This document shows positions 1-8,037 of a stretch of DNA of 64,000 nucleotides, one piece after another. Numbering within the stretch: the stretch's first letter is position 1; each line of letters opens with the position of its first letter. The stretch is from Alteraurantiacibacter hainanensis (lineage in GTDB: Bacteria > Pseudomonadota > Alphaproteobacteria > Sphingomonadales > Sphingomonadaceae). The notes beneath the pieces were generated by a model. The model had not been told where the DNA came from, did no database searches, and saw only the letters and a program-made list of their open reading frames with translations. Location of the stretch: contig NZ_JAZAPB010000002.1 in the NCBI RefSeq assembly GCF_036321025.1, positions 372,001-436,000 on the forward strand, read 5' to 3'. The position numbers and the translations under genes were made by a program.

Positions 1-1
1 C

Positions 2-763
2 AGCATCTCGACCGGCAACCGCAACCTGCTCCCGGTCGAATCGTGGAACTACGACCTTTCGGCGGAGTGGTACTTCGACGACGTCGGCTCGCTGACGGTG
101 GCGGGTTTCGTGAAGGACATCACGGGCATCGTCAGCCGCGGTACCGGCGTGGTGAACTACACCGCCCCCAGCGGTCTGTCGCAGGACGTTATCATCGAAG
201 GTCCGGCCAACGATATCGACGGCACGCTGTACGGTGTCGAGATCGCCCATCAGCAGACCTACGACTTCCTGCCGGGACCGCTCGGCGGCCTGGGAAGCCA
301 GTTCACCTACACCTACGTGAACGGCAACGATTTCCCCAATCCGCTGATCTCGGGCATCGGTTCGCCCTCCGTGGCAAGCGCCGGCGCACCGCTGAACGGC
401 AGCCCTTTCGTGAGCGGACAGCCGCTGCAGGGCATTTCGGAGCACACCGTCAACGCGACGCTGTTCTACGAGCGTGGCCCGCTTGCGCTGCGCACCGCCT
501 ACAACTGGCGATCCGCCTTCCTGATCACGCCGCGAGACGACATTTTCCCGTTCTCGCCGATCTGGCAGGAGGCGACCGGCCAGCTGGACGCGTCGATATT
601 CTACGACATCACCGACTCCATCAAGGTCGGGGTCCAGGGCGTGAACCTGCTCGACGAGGTGACCGAGACCTCGCAGGTGATCGATTACGACGGCACGCGG
701 GTCACCCGCTCGGCTTTCCGCAACGACCGTCGCTTCACTTTCCTCGTCCGTTTCGACTTCTAA
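2..763 (+). CDS. TonB-dependent receptor, C-terminal part (5' truncated by window)
   Basis: The open frame runs in from the left edge and ends at 763; an internal ATG at 98 is not the true start. The visible part has the alternating polar/aromatic strands of an outer-membrane beta-barrel and ends in R-F-D-F, a terminal Phe typical of TonB-dependent receptors. It begins with a TGNRNLLPVESWNYDL-type segment common in sphingomonad receptors of this class. Such proteins import large ligands across the outer membrane using TonB energy. A terminator hairpin follows, then GH16, LacI, MFS and GH3 genes, so a beta-glucan oligosaccharide is the likely ligand (inference from context). The plug domain and TonB box lie outside the window. 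Confidence 0.9.
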   Translation, partial: SISTGNRNLLPVESWNYDLSAEWYFDDVGSLTVAGFVKDITGIVSRGTGVVNYTAPSGLSQDVIIEGPANDIDGTLYGVEIAHQQTYDFLPGPLGGLGSQFTYTYVNGNDFPNPLISGIGSPSVASAGAPLNGSPFVSGQPLQGISEHTVNATLFYERGPLALRTAYNWRSAFLITPRDDIFPFSPIWQEATGQLDASIFYDITDSIKVGVQGVNLLDEVTETSQVIDYDGTRVTRSAFRNDRRFTFLVRFDF

Positions 764-794
764 CGTCGAAAGCTCCTCCGGACGGGATTACGAG

Positions 795-833
795 ATGGGC
801 TCCTGCGTGCTCCCACGCGGGGGCCCATTTTTT
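795..833 (+). terminator. Rho-independent terminator after the TonB receptor gene
   Basis: A 14-bp stem (796-809 with 814-827, two G-U pairs) has a 4-nt loop and is followed directly by a run of T at 828-833. It separates the receptor gene from the GH16 gene. It also shows that the in-frame ATG at 795 belongs to the terminator and not to the GH16 coding sequence. Confidence 0.85.
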
Positions 834-893
834 CGGTGCCTGGCGGCGCGAAAGGCAAGAGCCTGCTGCCAGGCAACGCGGAAGGACAAGAGA

Positions 894-1880
894 ATGACAC
901 TCGAGATCCGGCGAACTGCGTTTGCTCCATGTCTTCTGTCAGCACCCTTGCTTGCCGCCTGTGCCGCGGTTGCGCCGCAGGCACCGGGTCCGGCACAGGC
1001 CATGCCGCACGACGACGACTGGCAGCTGGTGTGGGCGGACGATTTTGACGGCAATGCCATCGACGCCGAGCGCTGGAACCTGATCGAGGATTGCTGGGGC
1101 GGCGGCAATAACGAGCAGCAGTGCTACACCGCGCGGCCTTCGAATGTCTCGGTGGAGGACGGCGCGCTCGTCATCACTGCCCGCGACGAGGACTTTACCG
1201 GGCCTGCCTGGCCGGCTCATTTTGCCGGCCCGTCGTTCGACATGACCGAGCAGGCGACGAAGCCGTTCACCTCTGCAAAACTGACCACGCAGGGGCTGGC
1301 CGACTGGACCTACGGCCGATTCGAGATGCGTGCACGGCTGCCGCAAGGGCAGGGCGTGTGGCCCGCGTTCTGGATGCTGCCGTCGGACGATCGCTACGGC
1401 GGCTGGCCCGAAGCGGGCGAGATCGACATTCTCGAAGCCGTCAATCTGGGCGTGGAGTGCGACACGTGCGAGCCCGGCGGCGAGAGCTCCATCCTTGGCA
1501 CGCTGCACTACGGCGGCGATGGCGATTCCAGCACCTACACGAACCGCGAGATCGTCGAGCCACAGGTGCTGGACGGCGACTTTCACGTCTACGGCGCGAT
1601 CTGGGAAAAGGGGCGCATCAGCTGGACGCTGGATGGAAAGGTGTTCGGCACCATCGAAGCATCGGACTGGTACACCGTTTCGAGCGACGATCCCGAGGCG
1701 CCCTTCGACCAGCCTTTCTACCTTATCCTGAACCTTGCCATCGGCGGGAACTGGCCGGAAAGCACCGCCCTTGGCGGCGTTTCCACGCAGGGGTTCCCGA
1801 AGCAGATGGAGATTGACTGGGTGCGCGTCTGGCAATGCGAGGCAGACGCGGCTACCGGTCGTGGCTGTACGGGGGACTGA
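894..1880 (+). CDS. GH16 family beta-glucanase (laminarinase-like) lipoprotein
   Basis: A 328-residue protein of glycoside hydrolase family 16. The family active-site motif G-E-I-D-I-L-E is present, giving a likely nucleophile Glu176 and acid/base Glu181. The N-terminus has a lipoprotein signal with lipobox L-A-A-C (Cys23), so the enzyme should be lipid-anchored in the envelope. The start at 894 is chosen because it gives this signal, has an aaggac ribosome site, and lies after the terminator; the longer frame from 795 would run through that hairpin. The family cleaves internal beta-1,3 or beta-1,3/1,4 glucosidic bonds. The exact substrate (laminarin, lichenan, other) cannot be read from the sequence. 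The lacI-type gene follows after 5 nt. Confidence 0.9.
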   Translation: MTLEIRRTAFAPCLLSAPLLAACAAVAPQAPGPAQAMPHDDDWQLVWADDFDGNAIDAERWNLIEDCWGGGNNEQQCYTARPSNVSVEDGALVITARDEDFTGPAWPAHFAGPSFDMTEQATKPFTSAKLTTQGLADWTYGRFEMRARLPQGQGVWPAFWMLPSDDRYGGWPEAGEIDILEAVNLGVECDTCEPGGESSILGTLHYGGDGDSSTYTNREIVEPQVLDGDFHVYGAIWEKGRISWTLDGKVFGTIEASDWYTVSSDDPEAPFDQPFYLILNLAIGGNWPESTALGGVSTQGFPKQMEIDWVRVWQCEADAATGRGCTGD

Positions 1881-1885
1881 CACAA

Positions 1886-2941
1886 ATGGCACGTCGCCGA
1901 CAATCCGTGACGATCAAGCACGTCGCCGCCGATGCCGGGGTGTCGCTGCAGACCGTCAGCCGCGTCATCAACAACGAGGCCAATGTCCGCCCCGAGATGA
2001 AGGAGCGGGTGCAGGCCTCGATCGACAAGCTCGGCTATGTGCCGTCCATCGCCGCACAGCGGATGAGCGGATCGCGCAGTTACCTCATCCTGGCCCTCAA
2101 CGACCGTGAGCGCACGATAGAGGATTGGCGCGCCCGCGAGGGCAGCGACTGGATCGACCAGATGTTGCTGGGCGGCATGCTGAAATGCGCCGAATACGGC
2201 TATCGCCTGATCTTCGAACTGGTCGACACCCACAGCGACCACGTGGAGCGCGAACTGAGGGGCGCCATCGCGGCGCTGCAGCCCGATGGCGTCATCCTGA
2301 CCCCGCCGCACGGGGACAACGCGCTGATCACCAGTCTCCTTCAGAAACACAAGATCCCGTTCGTGCGCATCGGCTCGCGCGAGAACGGTGGCCTGGCGAT
2401 CACCATGGGCGACAAGCCGCATGCCCGCATGGCGACCGAGTACCTGATCGGGAAAGGGCACCGGCGCATCGGCTTCATCGCGGGTGCACGCGAATACGCG
2501 CTCAGCCAGTGGCGCAAGGAAGGCTGGCTGGAAACCATGAAGGAACACGGGCTCGACACCACGGGCCTTTGCGAACGCGGCGATTTCAGCTTTGCGTCGG
2601 GCGAAAAGGCCGCCCGCAAGATGCTGTCGCGCAGCAACAGGCCGACCGCCATCATTGCCAGCAACGACCAGATGACGATGGCCGCCAACAAGGTTGCGCA
2701 CGACCTGGGGCTGAGAGTGCCGGGCGACCTTTCGCTGATCAGTTTCGACAACACGCCCGTGGTGCGCTTCATCCAGCCGCCGCTGACCGCGATCGATCAA
2801 CCCATCGCGGAAACCGTGTCGCAGGCCGTGGAACTGCTGATCAAGGCGCAGCGCGGCGAGGATCTGCCGCCGATGCCGATGATCGTCGAGGGTAGCCTGG
2901 TCGAACGCCAGTCTGTCGCCCCGCCGCCGAAAACCAAATGA
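1886..2941 (+). CDS. LacI family transcriptional regulator
   Basis: A 351-residue regulator. Residues ~5-55 form the LacI helix-turn-helix and hinge (T-I-K-H-V-A-A-D-A-G-V-S, then Q-T-V-S-R-V-I-N-N). The rest is a periplasmic-binding-protein-like effector domain ending in the usual L-T-A-I-D-Q-P and E-G-S-L-V-E-R segments. The start at 1886 places the HTH at the N-terminus and lies 5 nt after the GH16 stop behind a gggggac ribosome site. The gene overlaps the next (MFS) by ATGA. Located inside a beta-glucan locus, it probably represses or activates that locus in response to a sugar. The candidate operator at 4180-4197 is a natural target (inference). Confidence 0.93.
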   Translation: MARRRQSVTIKHVAADAGVSLQTVSRVINNEANVRPEMKERVQASIDKLGYVPSIAAQRMSGSRSYLILALNDRERTIEDWRAREGSDWIDQMLLGGMLKCAEYGYRLIFELVDTHSDHVERELRGAIAALQPDGVILTPPHGDNALITSLLQKHKIPFVRIGSRENGGLAITMGDKPHARMATEYLIGKGHRRIGFIAGAREYALSQWRKEGWLETMKEHGLDTTGLCERGDFSFASGEKAARKMLSRSNRPTAIIASNDQMTMAANKVAHDLGLRVPGDLSLISFDNTPVVRFIQPPLTAIDQPIAETVSQAVELLIKAQRGEDLPPMPMIVEGSLVERQSVAPPPKTK

Positions 2942-4143
2942 ACGCAGCGGCCTCTGCGGCCGACACGGGGCAGCGCCAGTCGCTGCGTTTCATGCTGCTC
3001 TACGCGCTCGCCGCTGCGGGGGGTGCCATGGCCTACGTACCGTTCCTCACGATCCTGCTGCCGGTGCGGGTGGAGGCCATGGCTGCGGGCGAGGACGTGA
3101 CCTGGCTGGCCTACTGCGCCTTTGCCGGCGCGGTGGCTGCCAGCCTTTCCAACATCGCCTTCGGCTGGCTGTCCGACCGCACGCGAAATCGCGGGGGCTG
3201 GATCGCCACGGGGCTGCTGCTCAGCTGCACCTTGCTGGTCGCGATGGCGAAGGCGGATGGGCTGGCCATGCTCCTTTTTCTGCTCGTGGTCTGGCAATGC
3301 GCGCTCAACATGATGCTGGCTCCGCTGGCCGCCCTTGCCGGTGACTTCGTACCCGACCGGCAGAAGGGTTTCCTCGGGGGACTGCTGGCCTTTTCACCGG
3401 CGCTGGGCGCGGCATCCGGCGCGCTGGTGACGATCCCCGGGCTGGCCGAACCCGATACGCGGCTGACCATCGTCGCCATCCTCGTCGCCTTGTGCGTGCT
3501 GCCGGTGCTGCTCTTCGCCAGGCCGCGGCCTTTCCCCGAACTGATGGAGCCAGCCCCGCGCTTGGAGGGAGAGCGCGACCCTCGCCCCCGCGCCCTGGTA
3601 GTTCGCATGTGGCTGGCGCGCCTGCTGGTGCAGATCGCCGAGGCAGCGCTGTTCGCCTACCTCTATATCTGGCTGCGCAGCATTTCCTCCGACATCGGCG
3701 ACGATGACGCGGCGCAGGTCTTCACCGTCGTGCTGTTCGTGGCCGTGCCCGCCACCATGCTGGTGGGACGGTGGGCGGACCGGAACAACCGGCCCATCCT
3801 GCCGCTGGCGGTATGCGCGGGATTGACCGGCGTGGCCCTGGTGCTGATGGCGGCGGCCCCCTCGCTTCCCCTGGCGATGATGGCATACGGGCTGTTCGGC
3901 CTTGTCGCATCCATCTTCCTCGCACTGCATTCCGCGCAGACGCTGCGCGTGCTTCCGCGACCCCAGCATCGCGGGCGCGACCTGGGATTGTTCAATCTTA
4001 CCAACACCGTGCCTTCGCTGGTCATGCCCGGCCTGACGCTGGCCATGGTGCCGCTGTTCGGATTTTCCGGACTGTTCCTGGTGCTCGCTGCGCTCGTGAC
4101 GCTTGCAGCCATCCTGCTGGGCAGCGTGGTCCGCCCGAACTAG
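2938..4143 (+). CDS. MFS transporter, probably sugar/oligosaccharide uptake
   Basis: A 401-residue, very hydrophobic protein with about 12 predicted membrane helices. A major-facilitator motif A-like loop (G-W-L-S-D-R-T-R-N-R-G-G) lies after the second or third helix at about residues 78-90. The start overlaps the lacI stop as ATGA, so translation is probably coupled. Its place between a LacI regulator and a GH3 glucosidase suggests inner-membrane import of a glucoside released by the GH16 enzyme. The substrate is inferred from neighbours only. A drug or sugar efflux role is less likely in this context. Confidence 0.85.
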   Translation: MNAAASAADTGQRQSLRFMLLYALAAAGGAMAYVPFLTILLPVRVEAMAAGEDVTWLAYCAFAGAVAASLSNIAFGWLSDRTRNRGGWIATGLLLSCTLLVAMAKADGLAMLLFLLVVWQCALNMMLAPLAALAGDFVPDRQKGFLGGLLAFSPALGAASGALVTIPGLAEPDTRLTIVAILVALCVLPVLLFARPRPFPELMEPAPRLEGERDPRPRALVVRMWLARLLVQIAEAALFAYLYIWLRSISSDIGDDDAAQVFTVVLFVAVPATMLVGRWADRNNRPILPLAVCAGLTGVALVLMAAAPSLPLAMMAYGLFGLVASIFLALHSAQTLRVLPRPQHRGRDLGLFNLTNTVPSLVMPGLTLAMVPLFGFSGLFLVLAALVTLAAILLGSVVRPN

Positions 4144-4179
4144 CGCTTGCCAAGCCTGCGAAGGCATGCAAGAACCCCG

Positions 4180-4197
4180 ATTGAGAACGTTAACAAT
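4180..4197. promoter_or_regulatory. Candidate LacI-family operator before the GH3 gene
   Basis: The 18-mer ATTGAGAACGTTAACAAT is an inverted repeat: ATTG-NN-AACGTT-NN-CAAT pairs at 7 of 9 positions, with a central CG as in LacI-family operators. It ends 15 nt before the GH3 start codon, in the only intergenic gap between the MFS and GH3 genes, and the regulator gene is 1.2 kb upstream. Binding is inferred. Confidence 0.6.
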
Positions 4198-4212
4198 TTT
4201 CCGGGGTGAGTG

Positions 4213-6612
4213 ATGAAGACGGGTTTCGGATGGCGGACAGGTGTCGCCGTTGCAGCGATGGCCATAGGGCTTTCTGCCTGTGCGACAGTGCCAGCCGAGA
4301 CGGCGCAGACGCCGCCGGTCGCGGCTGTTGCCGATACCGAGGATGCGGTCGTTGCCGACCTGCTTTCGCGCATGTCGACGGAGCGCAAGGTCGCCCAGCT
4401 GATCCAGCCTCAGATCAATTCCTTCACCCCTGCCGACATGGAGCGTTACCGCTTCGGCAGCTACCTGAACGGCGGCAACGGCGGCCCCTACGGCGACGAG
4501 TTCGCGCCCGCTGCAGAGTGGCTGCGCTATGCCGACGAGATGTACGATGCCTCGGCGCAGCCGCTGCCGGGGGATGAGCCGGTGATCCCCACGATGTGGG
4601 GAACCGATGCCGTCCACGGCCACACCAATGTGATCGGCGCCACGATCTTTCCGCACAACATCGGGCTGGGCGCAACCGGCGATGCAGACCTCGTGCGCCG
4701 CATTGGCAAGGCCACTGCCGCCGAGATCGAGGCGACCGGCATCGACTGGAACTTCTCCCCCACGGTCGCCGTGGCGCAAGACGATCGCTGGGGCCGCAGT
4801 TACGAAAGCTATTCCGAGAACCCCGAACTGGTCGCCCGCCTCGGCGCGGCGCTGGTGGAAGGATTGCAGGGCGATCCCGCTGCTGCCGATCACCTCGGCA
4901 CCGGACGCGTGATCGCGACGGCCAAGCACTTCATGGGCGACGGCGGCACCGAGGACGGCGTGGACCAGGGCGACGTGAACCTGCCGATCGATGAACTGCT
5001 GGCGATCCACGCCTATCCCTATCCGGCCACGATAGAGGCCGGGGTGGAAGTGGTGATGGCCAGCTTCAATTCCGTGAACGGGCGCAAGATGCACGGAAAC
5101 GAGGAACTGCTCAGCGGCGTCCTGCGCGAGCGCATGGGCTTCGACGGCGTCGTTGTCGGCGACTGGAACGGGCACGGGCAGGTGGACGGATGCACCGTCA
5201 CCGATTGTCCGCAGTCGCTGATGGCGGGCCTCGATATCTACATGGTGCCCGACGACTGGCGCGCCCTGATGGAGAGCCTCGTGGCGCAGGTAGAGGATGG
5301 CACGATTCCGATGGCCCGGCTCGACGAGGCCGTGGGCCGCGTGCTGCGCCTGAAGTACCGCGCCGGACTGCTGGGTGAAGATGCCCGTCGCCCGTCCGAA
5401 CGCGGGGTCGGCGGACAGTTCGACCTGCTCGGCTCGCCCGAACACCGCGCCCTGGCGCGCGAAGCCGTGGCGAAATCGCAGGTGATCCTGAAGAACGACG
5501 GCGTGCTGCCGCTGGCTCCGGGCGCAAAGGTGCTCGTGGCGGGCCAGGCCGCCGATAACATCGGCCAGGCTGCGGGTGGCTGGACGCTGACGTGGCAGGG
5601 TGGCCGTGAACTTGAGCGCGACCTGTTTCCGAACGCGACCTCTATCTGGGAAGGGCTGGAAAGCGCGGTCGAAGCGTCAGGTGGAGCCGCGGAGCTTTCC
5701 GTGAATGGCTCCTTCACCGACCGGCCGGACGTTGCCGTGGTCGTCTTCGGCGAGACGCCCTATGCCGAATTTGCGGGCGACCGCCCCGACCTGGTCCTGC
5801 GCGACGAGGAGGGCCTGCGCCTGCTGCGGGCGTTCCAGGAACAGGGCATCCCCACGGTTTCGGTGTTCCTCTCGGGTCGACCGATGTGGATGAACCGCGA
5901 GCTCAATGCATCCGATGCCTTCGTCGCATCCTGGCTGCCGGGCAGCGAAGGTGCGGGTATCGCCGATATCCTGACCGGCGCGCACGACGCGACGGGACGC
6001 CTGTCGTTCAGCTGGCCTGCCGACTGCGCGGGCGAACCGCTGAACGCACCTGAGGGGGCGCTCTTTCCCTTGGGCTACGGCCGCGCGCTTGCCGATACCT
6101 CGCCCCTGCGCGAGCTCGATGAAAGCTGCGCCGCGCTGGAGGATTACGTCAGCTTCGACCTGTTCGGCTCCGGCCGCCTTGCCAGCGGTGTCAGCGCCAC
6201 GGCGGGCAACGGGGCGTCGTTGCCATTGCTGGTGGGCAGCGCGGGCGGCGTGACTGCGCGCGGGTATGACCGCAACGCGCAGGAGGATTCGCGCGAGATC
6301 GCCATGGCTGCCGGATCGCAGCTGACCCTGTCGCAAGACGCGGACAGCGGCGGTGCCTACCGCATGACTTACGAGGTTCTCGACCGGCCCTCCGGCCCCG
6401 TGACGCTTCGCATCGGCGACAGCGGCCTTGTCGACCTGACTCCGCATTTCGACCATGCTGCGGGCAAGGGCTGGCGCGAGATGGTGATCACGCAGGAATG
6501 CGCAGGCAGTCTTGGCGACAGCATTACCTTTGCCACCGAGGCCGACCTGACGTTTCGCATTGCCGAAATCGCGCGCGAAGACCTGCCCGAGGGCACCGGC
6601 TGCGCGTTCTGA
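4213..6612 (+). CDS. GH3 family beta-glucosidase / exo-beta-glucanase lipoprotein
   Basis: A 799-residue glycoside hydrolase family 3 protein. An N-terminal lipoprotein signal ends in L-S-A-C. The GH3 TIM barrel carries the A-K-H-F substrate-binding pair (Lys238, His239) and the V-V-G-D-W nucleophile motif (Asp317). The GH3 C-terminal domain follows from about residue 405 (K-N-D-G-V-L-P-L). The last ~150 residues look like an added beta-sandwich, as in ExoP-type 1,3/1,4-glucan exo-hydrolases. It should release glucose from beta-gluco-oligosaccharides in the periplasm. The start at 4213 is preferred over the adjacent GTG at 4210. The gene has its own upstream gap with a candidate operator, so it may start a separate transcript. 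Confidence 0.92.
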   Translation: MKTGFGWRTGVAVAAMAIGLSACATVPAETAQTPPVAAVADTEDAVVADLLSRMSTERKVAQLIQPQINSFTPADMERYRFGSYLNGGNGGPYGDEFAPAAEWLRYADEMYDASAQPLPGDEPVIPTMWGTDAVHGHTNVIGATIFPHNIGLGATGDADLVRRIGKATAAEIEATGIDWNFSPTVAVAQDDRWGRSYESYSENPELVARLGAALVEGLQGDPAAADHLGTGRVIATAKHFMGDGGTEDGVDQGDVNLPIDELLAIHAYPYPATIEAGVEVVMASFNSVNGRKMHGNEELLSGVLRERMGFDGVVVGDWNGHGQVDGCTVTDCPQSLMAGLDIYMVPDDWRALMESLVAQVEDGTIPMARLDEAVGRVLRLKYRAGLLGEDARRPSERGVGGQFDLLGSPEHRALAREAVAKSQVILKNDGVLPLAPGAKVLVAGQAADNIGQAAGGWTLTWQGGRELERDLFPNATSIWEGLESAVEASGGAAELSVNGSFTDRPDVAVVVFGETPYAEFAGDRPDLVLRDEEGLRLLRAFQEQGIPTVSVFLSGRPMWMNRELNASDAFVASWLPGSEGAGIADILTGAHDATGRLSFSWPADCAGEPLNAPEGALFPLGYGRALADTSPLRELDESCAALEDYVSFDLFGSGRLASGVSATAGNGASLPLLVGSAGGVTARGYDRNAQEDSREIAMAAGSQLTLSQDADSGGAYRMTYEVLDRPSGPVTLRIGDSGLVDLTPHFDHAAGKGWREMVITQECAGSLGDSITFATEADLTFRIAEIAREDLPEGTGCAF

Positions 6613-6680
6613 GACGCATCAAGGTTTAGACATCGCAGGCGAGTTTCGGCAAAGCCGCGGACAGGGAGAGGGATTAGATC

Positions 6681-7964
6681 ATGGCGACACAAGCCGAACC
6701 GAAAGCAGCCGTACGCGCGGCATTCATCGCGGTTACCACCCTGTTCTTCGCCTGGGGGTTCATCACCTCCCTGATCGATCCGCTGGTTGCGGCCGTGAAA
6801 GGCATCTTCACCCTCAACGACCGGCAGGCCATGCTGTCGGCGTCAGCCTTCTTCATCGCCTACGGCCTCGTCAGCTTTCCGGCAGCAGCCGTGATCGCGA
6901 AGTGGCGCGCCGTGCCATCCATTCTGGTGGCACTGATAATGATGGTGGTGGCTTGCCTGATCATGCTGGGCGCCGCGAACGTCGCCAACTACAACCTGGT
7001 GCTGCTGGGCCTGTTCGTCCTGGCAAGCGGCATCACCATCCTGCAGGTCGCTGCAAACCCGCTGGCAGCGGCGCTCGGCACGCCTGAGAAAAGCCACTTC
7101 CGCCTGACGCTGGCGCAGACGTTCAACAGCTTCGGCACCATTATAGGTCCCTGGCTGGGATCGCTGCTGTTCCTGAAAGGTGTCGAGGTCGACGAGGGCG
7201 TCGCCCTGACCGAGGAGGTTCGCTCCAACGCGCTGGCCGGTATCGACACCGCCTATTTCTGGATCTGCGGCCTGCTGCTGGCCCTGCTGGCGTTCTTCTT
7301 CTTCGCGCGCAAGACGGTGTCCAGCGCCGCGCCCGTCATCGGTTCGGGCAAGAACTTGGGGCAGCTGATCGCCGATGCCTTGAGCGCCAGGTGGGCGCTC
7401 ATCGGCGCCGCGGCGATTTTCCTTTACGTCGGTGCCGAGGTCGCGATCGGGGCGCAGATGGCGCTTTTCCTCAACAGCGATAATACCTGGGGGATCAGCC
7501 TGCAGGAGGCAGGGGCGCTGGTATCCTATTACTGGGGCGGTGCCTTCATCGGTCGCCTGGTAGGCTCCGCGCTGCTCTATCGCTTCAAGGCGAGCGTACT
7601 GCTGACCATCTTCACCGCCGTGGCGGCGCTGATGTGCCTCTACGTGTTCAGCGTGGGCGGGGTGTCAGCCGGCTACGTGGCCCTGGCCATCGGCCTGTTC
7701 AACTCGATCATGTTCCCCGTGATCTTCACGCTGACGCTGGAGCGTTCGACCGCCAGCGAGGAAGCGACGTCGGCCATGCTGTGCACGGGGATCGTGGGAG
7801 GAGCCGCCGTGCCCTACATCGTGGGCGCGGTTTCGGAAGCGAGCAGCTATACGGTGGCCTTCATCGTCCCGGCAGTCTGCTACGCATTGCTGTGCATGTT
7901 TGCGATCTTCGCGTCGAGGACCACTCCCGTTCACGCGGCGACGAAATCCAAATCCGTGCATTGA
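6681..7964 (+). CDS. Sugar MFS permease, GluP/FucP family
   Basis: A 427-residue, 12-helix protein of the fucose/glucose-galactose:H+ symporter family. The N-terminal F-F-A-W-G-F-I-T-S-L-I-D-P segment at about residues 18-30 and the Q-V-A-A-N-P-L region are typical of that family. A gagaggg ribosome site lies before the ATG at 6681. It follows the GH3 beta-glucosidase by 68 nt. The product of that enzyme is expected to be glucose, so this is probably the inner-membrane glucose (or gluco-oligosaccharide) importer that completes the locus. Substrate specificity is inferred. Confidence 0.9.
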   Translation: MATQAEPKAAVRAAFIAVTTLFFAWGFITSLIDPLVAAVKGIFTLNDRQAMLSASAFFIAYGLVSFPAAAVIAKWRAVPSILVALIMMVVACLIMLGAANVANYNLVLLGLFVLASGITILQVAANPLAAALGTPEKSHFRLTLAQTFNSFGTIIGPWLGSLLFLKGVEVDEGVALTEEVRSNALAGIDTAYFWICGLLLALLAFFFFARKTVSSAAPVIGSGKNLGQLIADALSARWALIGAAAIFLYVGAEVAIGAQMALFLNSDNTWGISLQEAGALVSYYWGGAFIGRLVGSALLYRFKASVLLTIFTAVAALMCLYVFSVGGVSAGYVALAIGLFNSIMFPVIFTLTLERSTASEEATSAMLCTGIVGGAAVPYIVGAVSEASSYTVAFIVPAVCYALLCMFAIFASRTTPVHAATKSKSVH

Positions 7965-7968
7965 GGCA

Positions 7969-7997
7969 CTCGCCTGTGCGCCGGGTGCACAGGCGAG
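7969..7997. terminator. Hairpin between convergent genes, candidate bidirectional terminator
   Basis: A perfect 11-bp inverted repeat (7969-7979 with 7987-7997, loop 7 nt) lies between the convergent permease and gcvPB genes. No T-run follows, so intrinsic termination is uncertain. Confidence 0.5.
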
Positions 7998-8037
7998 CGC
8001 CTTCAGCAGATGGCGCCCGAGGCTCCCTGCAGGGGAA

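Noticed and set aside
3394..5445. 683-residue open frame on the minus strand
   Set aside because: It lies fully opposite the MFS and GH3 genes, which have clear families; its protein has no recognisable motif. It is an artefact of high GC codon bias.
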